Shown here piece by piece: positions 56,741 to 64,000 of a stretch of DNA of 64,000 nucleotides. Origin of the DNA: Cryptomeria japonica (taxonomy: Eukaryota; Streptophyta; Pinopsida; Cupressales; Cupressaceae); assembly GCF_030272615.1 (NCBI RefSeq), contig NC_081414.1, positions 917,049,509 to 917,113,508 on the forward strand, written 5' to 3'. Every line of letters begins with the position of its first letter. Within the stretch, counting starts at the first letter, position 1. The notes beneath the pieces are model-generated. The model was not told where the DNA came from. It saw only the letters and a list, made by a program, of their open reading frames with translations, and searched no databases. Made by a program: the position numbers and the translations under genes.

Positions 56741-57850
56741 GAACCAGAAGATTATGATGAATTTTTCTATTTTCAACCGACAAGTCTTACCGAGAAGACT
56801 ATTGAAGGAAATGAAGAGAATATCCAATTACCGAGTGATGAAGAAGATCATACAGAGCCTACCGAGCTTGTATTAGCCAAGTATGTTAGAAGAAATCATG
56901 CATCAAGTCACATTATAGGAGATAAGGATGATCTAGTGATGACAAGGAACAAACTGAGACAGTACACATGTCTGATATCTGAATTTGAACCAAGGATAGT
57001 GAAAGAGGCATTTAACAGTGAAGATTGGATAAATGCTATGACAGAAGAGATTGATCAAATCAAGAAGAATGCCACATGGACACTAGTCCCAAGACTAAAG
57101 GACAAAAATGTAATCGGTACAAAGTGGATTTTCAGAAACAAGCTAAATAAAAAAGGTGAAATCATTAGAAATAAAGCAAGACTAGTTTACAAAGGTTATG
57201 CTCAAGAAGAAGGAATTTATTATGGTGAAACTTTTGCACCTGTGGCAAGACTTGAAGGAGTAAGAACATTGTTGGCATATGCTGCTTACAAGAATTTCAA
57301 GGTATATCAAATGGATGTTGAATCTATATTTCTGAATGGTATATTAGAAGAAGAAGTTTTCATTGAACAACCTGAAGGATTTGTTGAAGGAAAGAATAAT
57401 GATCAGGTATGTAAATTGAACAAAGCTTTATATGGTTTGAAACAAGCACCTAGAGCATGCTATGAGAGATTGCACTCTTATTTGTTCAAGATTGGTTTTA
57501 TAACAACAAGTGAAAATAGCAATATGTACATGAAGAATGATGAAGACAATGGAATACTGATCTCAGCCATATTTGTTGATGACATTATATTTTGTGGGAA
57601 TGATTCTCTATGAAAAAAATTTGGAAATGAAATGCGCAAAGAATTTTAGATGTCACTAATTGGTGAGATAAAGTATTTTATAGGTTTACAGATACTACAA
57701 ATGAAAAATGAGATTTTCATTACCCAATCCAAGTACATAAAGGAAATTTTGAAGAAATTTGGAATGGAGGATTCAAAACCAGTAAGTACTCCTATGACTA
57801 CCAACTATAAATTATCAAAGAATGATGAATTTTCATCTGTTGATGAGACA
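56741..57850 (+). pseudogene. Copia-2 reverse transcriptase
   Basis: [60 protein letters not shown] (first Asp), [20 protein letters not shown] and the active-site pair in [14 protein letters not shown] at 57611-57613 and TAG at 57647-57649 fall just after the active site; Copia-1 has Cys and Glu codons there. The thumb follows (IKYFIGLQILQMKNEIFITQ). Confidence 0.9.
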
Positions 57851-58525
57851 CTTTATCGATCTATGATTGGAAAACTGCAATATGTTGTTCATAACAGACT
57901 AGATATAGCACATGCAATAGGTATAGTTGCAAGATTTTCTACAGATCCCAAGGAAACACACATGACAACGATCAAGAAAATTTTCAGATACTTGAAAGGC
58001 ACTGAAGATTATGGCTTAGTATATCAAAAAGGATATGATTTTGACTTAAAAGTTTATACTAATGCTGATTGGGCAGGCAACATTGATGACAGGAAAAGCA
58101 CAAGTGGAGGAGCTTTCTTTTTAGGAGAAAGACTAGTAAGTTGGCTAAGCAAGAAACAAGGATGTGTTTCACAGTCAACAACAAAAGCTGAATATGTTGC
58201 TACATCATTGAATTGTACTAATATAGCATGGATCAAACAACTATTGGAAGGCATAAATGAGAAAGCTACCGAGCCAGTAGCTATATTCTGTGACAATACT
58301 AGTGCCATTAACATTTCAAAGAATCTTGTTATGCACTCTAAGACAAAGCACATCTCTATCAAATATCATTATCTTAGAGAAGAAGTTCAAGAGAAGAAAG
58401 TGGTGTTGGAGTATGTTAGCACAAAGGAACAAATAGCAGATATCTTCACCAAGCCATTGCCAAGGGATACTTTTGAGTATCTCAGAAGCAAGTTAGGGGC
58501 CCTACCCCTATCTTCCATTCACTGA
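57851..58525 (+). pseudogene. Copia-2 RNase H
   Basis: Open from 57650 to 58525. YTNADWAGNIDDRKSTSGGA with the first Asp, STTKAEYVATSLNC with the Glu, IFCDNTSAINISKN with the third Asp, KHISIKYHYLREEV, and the end QIADIFTKPLPRDTFEYLRS with the last Asp. All catalytic acids are present, so this domain is intact but translated only if the upstream stops are bypassed. Confidence 0.9.
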
Positions 58526-58899
58526 CCGAGTTTAGTGAAAGCATTAATTCGATGACTCTACAAAATATCTTTTAGGAGTTGATGCTTATTTACACACTTT
58601 AGGAAGTTTTCTAAAGGTGTGCAGGATACAATAACAGGGAACAAGAATTGAAGACAAAATGCTCTGACCAAGAGTGAGTTGACACATATTAGTAAGGATT
58701 CACTTCTTATAGGAAGAAATTATGTTTTAGTTCTTTACTTTTTGGCATTGTTGTCAAAGAGGGAGAAGAATGAAGAAAGGAGGAGAAAAAGGAGGAGAAG
58801 ACTATTGTATGGGGGAGAAGATTGATGACAGAAGGAGAGCATTTCAGCAATCTAAATCCGAACCATTAGGTCAAATCAATTGGTTTTGCCATCAATGCC
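58526..58899 (+). other. Copia-2 3' untranslated region
   Basis: No ORF; purine-rich near 58750-58830; aligns with 12001-12361 of Copia-1. Confidence 0.7.
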
Positions 58900-58911
58900 A
58901 AAGGGGGAGAT
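58900..58911 (+). promoter_or_regulatory. Polypurine tract of Copia-2
   Basis: AAAGGGGGAGAT abuts the 3' LTR. Confidence 0.9.
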
Positions 58912-60450
58912 TGTTGGCATTATAACAGACAAAGGGAGATTGTTGGCATTCCAATTACAATAAGAGATTGTTGGCATTTCAATAAGGATATTGAGAAGGT
59001 TGATGATGATTATGGATATAACTGATTATGGATGTTTACTGTCTTAATATTATTATTTTGTCATTGATATCAAGAAATTGATTTTTTAATTTAGTATGAT
59101 GTTGTCATATCTTAAGAAGAATGATTTGAAGAGTATAAAGAAGTCAGTAATACACACAAAAAGAATGTGATGAATAAGGGGAGAAATAAGTTATTCAATG
59201 GGCAACTATTACCGAGTTAGACAATGATGAGATCATGATGTTTTAGATTGTTTTTGATATCCTACATATTTTGTTGTTTGTAAGGTTAATAGTATACTAT
59301 GTTACCGACCAAAGAACCTAGTCAGTAAACCCTAAGGAACTTAGTCGGTAAACCCTAAGGTTATCGCTATCAGTCAATAAAGGTGGAATGTCTACCGAGT
59401 GAAGTTCAGTATTCATCGAGTTGCAACTGAGTAATAATAGAATGCATAGAATGAATAAAATCATTATTTAATGAAGGAAGCTGATGAGCTAGAACTGATT
59501 AAATGATTGGTATGTCGTGCATCAAGTTTGTTAAAGAATCTATGGCAAAGGAAAATTGACAAGAAGATCTGTAGCTCAGATTGAACTGCAATACCCTAGC
59601 ACAAGTTCCAAGAAATGTATGCAAGTTCCAAGGTAGGGTAAAACATTTTCAGATCGAATGATACATTGAACCTAGTCAAATTTGAAGATCTGATGGCTAT
59701 GATTGATCATGGGAAATGTGATCAAGGAGATTAAGTGGTTGGCAAAATGTTTATAAATAAGGAACTGTTGATGAACAATATATGTGGGCAAGTGTAAGCA
59801 CGGGGATGCTACACAGTATTTACCGAGCACAGAAGCTTGAAGACCTATTTGTGAAACATAGTATAGAGCCCAGTAGAAGGACAAGATAAGTCCTATGACT
59901 AGATTGCATTGAGTAAATAATAATCTGCTTTACCATTTTAGATGTGAAGTTGCAGATAGATTTTATTACTGTTATTTTGTAAAGTGACAAAAAATCTCTT
60001 AATCGAGTGGACTTAACAGTCTTATTTGTAAATCCTCTATTAAGGTGACATTCTGATTGAGTGTTTGAAATCCTTTGACAAGGTCACTTCTAACAAGGTG
60101 AAGATCCTAACAGATCTGAGGGAAATCCCTTAACTGGGTCACATCTAGCAATGTGTTTGTAATCTTTAACAGGATTTTCTTTTAACGGAGCATACTCTAG
60201 AAGAGTATATTTCTTAGTGGGTCCGAAATCCCATAGTGGGTTTTCCCTATTTGGGTTTCCACATTAAATCTGGTGTTATATGTTTTGTGATCTTATCTGT
60301 TTATGTGTTTGCATGGTTTACAGTTTTTCTAATAAGGTTACCAAGGTTGAATCTATTGTTTTTATGGAAGGTTAAGTTTGTATGATTCACCCCCCCCCCT
60401 CATCTTATTAGCTTAGTATTTGTACTAAACATTTAGTATCAGAACTATCA
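58912..60450 (+). repeat. 3' LTR of Copia-2
   Basis: 1539 bp, TGTTGGCATT to CAGAACTATCA, TATAAATA at 59752-59759. It has about 47 bp near 60225-60275 that the 5' LTR lacks. Confidence 0.93.
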
Positions 60451-60455
60451 CTTAG
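60451..60455. repeat. Target-site duplication of Copia-2 (CTTAG, right)
   Basis: Matches 52883-52887. Confidence 0.9.
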
Positions 60456-61179
60456 ATCTCTTGATCGGTTTCTACTAGGCCTCCAGTGTCATTTGTCCTT
60501 AGAGACCTCTATGGGCTACAAGCAATTAGGCCTCCTAGTTGAGTTTCTACACAATCCCTTCCAATCTTCCTTAACAAACCAAAGAAAAAATAACATTTTT
60601 AGATACCCTTTTGGATTCCCTAAGAAAATTCACACTTTGGCATATGGGTTTTGTGTGTAAATGGTCTGATCATGCTGCACCTAATTGGGCTTCTCTAGCC
60701 AGTCTTGGAGACTTGGCTCTAAAAGTATTTACTAGTCATAAAGCAGGGAAGAGTGGTCACTTGTCATAGGTCTAAACATGTTCAAGGGTCCCTCCCATAC
60801 CAATTTTTCTCACTCATCAATCCGTTGTTCAAGAGTTTCATCCACTTCTTCTGTTGCATAGGCTTGCCACATAGGAAATGTCAAGCCTAGGGCATCATCT
60901 CAAAAATACCAAGTGATACTTCTTGCCTTCCAAACCACTTGGAACATTTATATTACATGTCAATTAAACATTCCCCAAGGTTTCAGGCCATTCCCATAGT
61001 GGAATGTTGAATTGTGACCCTTTTTGCATCAAAACCCTGGTTTTAAGGGTTTCTCAGGCTAGCAAGAAAGAAAATTATGTAACTTCTAAACCGAAGGCTC
61101 TCAAGACCTTAAACCAACACCAAATAAAATTTCATTCACTACTTAAAATTTTCCTATGTGGGTGAACTCACAAAGTTGG
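60456..61179. other. Host of Copia-2, probably rest of Gypsy-2 LTR
   Basis: No ORF. Context says it continues the Gypsy-2 5' LTR interrupted at 52882, but no terminal TG/CA end could be fixed. Confidence 0.4.
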
Positions 61180-61220
61180 TTCCCACTTTCGCCAACGAAG
61201 GAATTTGGCGAAAGTGGGAA
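61180..61220. repeat. Perfect 16-bp-arm hairpin
   Basis: TTCCCACTTTCGCCAA (61180-61195), loop of 9 nt, TTGGCGAAAGTGGGAA (61205-61220). No mismatch. The arms contain the TTGGCGAA motif seen at 24.6 and 37.5 kb. Confidence 0.95.
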
Positions 61221-61236
61221 GTTTATTTTTTGAGAG

Positions 61237-61401
61237 GTTTGAGCAAAATAGGCCTGTTCGATTGAACTACCCCTCCAAGTTCGAGCGAACTAGCTTGCAG
61301 TCGTAGGTTTGCTCAAACCACGAGTGGATTTTTAGTTCGAGTGAACCTAGCATAATATTATTATTTTAAGGGGTTTGCTCGAACCCCCCATTCGCTCGAA
61401 C
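61237..61401. promoter_or_regulatory. Seven near-palindromic GTTCGAGCGAAC-like sites
   Basis: 12-mers at 61237, 61256, 61279, 61308, 61335, 61373 and 61390 match GTTYGAGCRAAC or its complement with zero to three changes; spacing is 17-38 bp. They end about 30 bp before a TATA box. This looks like a cis-regulatory array; the binding factor is unknown. Confidence 0.6.
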
Positions 61402-61429
61402 CCATTTTCAGTTAGGTTTTTTTCAAACT

Positions 61430-61441
61430 TATATAAATAGA
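61430..61441 (+). promoter_or_regulatory. TATA box
   Basis: TATATAAATAGA, close to the plant consensus. No gene is visible downstream, so it may drive an LTR transcript. Confidence 0.5.
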
Positions 61442-62079
61442 GAATGTGGTAGTTAAAGAGACATTGTCAAACTTGTCTTTTTCTGTCCAGTGGGGGTTGG
61501 ATCAAGCTAGTCATCAACATCATGTCACTGAGCTTTGTCTGCAATAGCTAGTGTCTCTCATATTTCAATTTTTGACCTTTATTATATCAGGTGCACAAAA
61601 TAACCCTTTGTTTGGTTTAATAATGTTTTTTTTATTAAATTAATAAATAATTTGTTTGTTAATTTATTTTTTTAACTAAATAATTGTATAGTTATTATTT
61701 TTCAGCATTTTAGAAAAATGTTTGATAATTTATTGTTTTTCATTATTTTAGAAAAATGTGTGATAATTTAATGTTTTGACTGAAATGTGTCAATTTGTTT
61801 TTAAAATTACATAATTGTATATATGTATTTTTTTTCAACATTTTAAAAAATTGTTATGAAAAACATAGAAAACTAAGGTAGTAAGTTAGAACTTAGAAAA
61901 ACATTAGCAAAAAAATAAAATTAGAAAAATGTCATAAACCTAAATATAATAAATTAAATGTTAGAAAAATTAATAAATTTTAATTTAAAAAAATATTAGA
62001 AAATTTAAATAAATTTTTTTTAAAAAATAGACAAAATAAATCCTCTACAATGTGACCCATTTTCACATCCTATTACATG
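61442..62079. other. AT-rich stretch
   Basis: No ORF. A block ATTTTAGAAAAATGT-GATAATTTA is repeated about 39 bp apart near 61710-61770. Confidence 0.5.
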
Positions 62080-63690
62080 CACAACATGACCCCTTAAGAC
62101 CACATATGCCCCTGATGACACTATACATTCCCTTAGGACCATAGAGGATCACATATAACATACTAGTGTACATATGACATTCCCTTCAGGATCACATAGT
62201 GTCCTAAGCATATGTGGTCCTAAGGGGTCACACATGTGTTATAACACATGGGTGGCCCCTTAGAACCACATATGACCCCTTATAAAATCCTAGTGTGAAC
62301 GACATACCCCTTAGTCCATCACATAGTGTCTTAAGGGGTCGTATGTTGTTCTAAGGGGTCATGCATGCATTAACACATACATGACCCCTTAGTAGGTCGC
62401 ATATGACCCCTTATAACATCCTAGTGTACATATGACATTCCCCTTACAATCACATAGTGTCCTAAGGGGTCATATGTGGTCCTAAGGGGTCACACATGTG
62501 TTATAACACATGCGTGACCCCTTAGAACCGCATATGACCCCTTATAAAATCCTAGTGTGAATGACATACCCCTTAGTCCATCACATAGTGTATTAAGGGG
62601 TCGTATGTGGTCCTAAGGGGTCACACATGCATTAACACATGTGTGACCCCTTATAACATACTAGTGTACATATGACAATCCCTTTAGGATCACATAGTGT
62701 CCTAAGGGGTCATCTGTGGTCCTCAGGGGTCACACATGTGTTATAACGCATGTGTGACCCCTTAGAACCACATATGACCCTTTATAAAATCCTAGTTTGA
62801 ACAACATACCCCTTAGTCCATCACATAGTGTCTTAAGGGGTCGTATGTGGTCCTAAGGGGTCACGCATGCATTAACACATGTGTGACCCCTTAGTAGGTC
62901 ACATATGACCCCTTATAACATCCTAGTGTACATATGACATTCCCCTTATGATCACATAGTGTCCTAAGGGGTCATATGTGGTCCTCAGGGGTCACACATG
63001 TGTTATAACACATGCGTGACCCCTTAGAACCACATATGACCCCTTATAAATTCCTAGTGTGAATGACATACCCCTTAGTCCATCACATAGTGTCTTAAGG
63101 GGTTGTATGTGGTCCTAAGGGGTCACGCATGCATTAACACATGTGTGACCCCTTAGTAGGTCACATATGACACCTTATAACATACTAGTGTACATATGAC
63201 ATTCCCTTTAGGATCACATAGTGTCCTAAGGGGTCATATGTGGTCCTAAGGGGTCACGCATGTGTTATAACACATGCGTGACCCCTTAGAACCACATATG
63301 ACCCCTTATAAAATCCTAGTGTGAACAACATACCCCTTAGTCCATCACATAGTGTCTTAAGGGGTCGTATGTGGTCCTAAGGGGTCACGCATGCCTTAAC
63401 ACATGCGTGACCCCTTAGTAGGTCATATATGACCCATTATAACATACTAGTGTACATATGACATTCTCTTTAGGATCATGTTGTGTCCTAAGGGGTAATA
63501 TGTGGTCCTAAGGAGTCACGCATGTTTTATAACACATGCATGACCCCTTAGAACCACATATGACCCCTTATAAAATATGTGTGAATGACATACTCCTTAG
63601 TCCATCACATAGTGTCTTAAGGGGTCGTATGTGAACGAAATACCCCTTAGTCCATCACATAGTGTCTTAAGGGGTCGTATGACATTCCCC
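62080..63690. repeat. 131-bp palindrome-rich satellite, about 12 copies
   Basis: CACATAGTGTC recurs at 62193, 62320, 62451, 62582, 62691, 62822, 62953, 63084, 63215, 63346, 63477 (variant), 63606 and 63656; most steps are exactly 131 bp. Two unit types alternate, giving a 262-bp dimer: one centred on GTGTTATAACAC, the other on GCATGCATTAAC. CCTAAGGGGTCA and TGACCCCTTAG recur on both sides of each centre. Confidence 0.95.
63227..63308. repeat. 82-bp near-perfect palindrome
   Basis: Symmetric about 63267/63268 (GTTATAAC centre) with one mismatched pair (63245/63290). The best example of the dyad in the satellite. Confidence 0.93.
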
Positions 63691-64000
63691 TTAAGATTAC
63701 ATATTACAGATTTAATAATTTTATAACCATATGGGCCCAAATTACAAAAATACAATGACCTCTATTTTTTTTAGATATGGAGTTCAATAACAAAAAAATT
63801 GTCAAAAAATTTAGAGACTTGTTGCATTCCATGTTATATATCATGTTCTTGAATTTTTTTTGTGTATTTCAAAGATTTAAATATACACACAGTTAGATCT
63901 CTCTATCTCTCTAAAATATATGTTATCTCTAGATCTGAAATATATGTTATATCTCTCTCTCTTTGAAATATTTGAATTTTTTATGTATTCTTGAAGATTT
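63691..64000. other. AT-rich end with CT-rich tracts
   Basis: CTCTCTATCTCTCT at about 63899 and TCTCTCTCTCTTTG at about 63952 around two ATATATGTTAT copies; no gene seen. Confidence 0.5.

Larger units (their letters stand above)
52888..60450 (+). mobile_element. Copia-2: complete SIRE-like Ty1/copia, inactivated
   Basis: Both LTRs, CTTAG duplications, primer-binding site, gag, protease, integrase, RT, RNase H and polypurine tract are present in copia order over 7.56 kb. RT and RNase H residues are closest, by eye, to the SIRE/Maximus lineage (FEMSLxGEIKYFxGLQ, RSMIGKLQY). No envelope-like ORF follows RNase H. At least nine stops or frameshifts break the polyprotein. LTRs differ by scattered changes and small indels, so the insertion is old. 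Confidence 0.92.

Noticed and set aside
58526-58899. Envelope-like ORF of a SIRE element
   Set aside because: The stretch after RNase H is only 374 bp and has no open frame.
62080-63690. CRISPR-like array
   Set aside because: Units are contiguous 131-bp repeats without unique spacers, and the genome is a plant.

Overview
This window looks like intergenic DNA from a large, repeat-filled seed-plant genome; a gymnosperm is favoured. The base composition is AT-rich. Almost everything readable is decayed LTR retrotransposon of both superfamilies, one hAT transposase relic, microsatellites, minisatellites and a palindromic satellite. I found no convincing intact host gene, no tRNA or rRNA gene and nothing bacterial. 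The organism call is inference.

Layout. 1-672 is an acidic ORF relic. 2863-9393 is a minus-strand Ty3/gypsy chromovirus (Gypsy-1): a candidate 3.8-kb 3' LTR, a polypurine tract, then integrase with chromodomain-like tail, RNase H and RT, truncated before protease and gag. 9672-16676 is the 5' LTR of a Tat-like Ty3/gypsy element, split by a minus-strand SIRE-like Ty1/copia insertion (Copia-1, 10499-16468, target duplication CAAGA). The Tat-like body follows at 16677-23200: gag, protease, an archaeal-type RNase H that lies before RT, RT, a catalytically dead second RNase H, then integrase.

23200-29450 holds short CG-containing motif clusters, a convergent pair of unrecognised ORFs (25465-26039 plus, 26660-27481 minus) and long minisatellites. 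29455-33486 and 37905-40947 are two diverged paralogues of one unrecognised protein family; the first also carries a G-patch-like segment. A minus-strand hAT transposase relic lies between them. A second Tat-like LTR (41092-42001) follows.

42002-61 kb is a nest. An old minus-strand chromovirus (Gypsy-2) was cut in its RNase H by a 7.1-kb non-autonomous LTR element (42545-49621, target duplication GAAGG). The interior of that element carries a 21-bp periodic motif that can be read as LAHxxxx heptads. Gypsy-2 was cut in its 5' LTR by a complete but inactivated plus-strand copia (Copia-2, 52888-60450, target duplication CTTAG), and its integrase ends abruptly at the Tat-like LTR.

The right end holds a 16-bp-arm hairpin, seven near-palindromic 12-mers ahead of a TATA box, and a 131-bp satellite (62080-63690) containing an 82-bp near-perfect palindrome.

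How the parts relate. The genes do not form a pathway; they are relics of separate elements ordered in time by nesting. The most novel-looking items are the upstream archaeal RNase H arrangement, the two-member ORF family, the 21-bp/heptad array, and a segmental duplication that placed host flank inside Copia-1.
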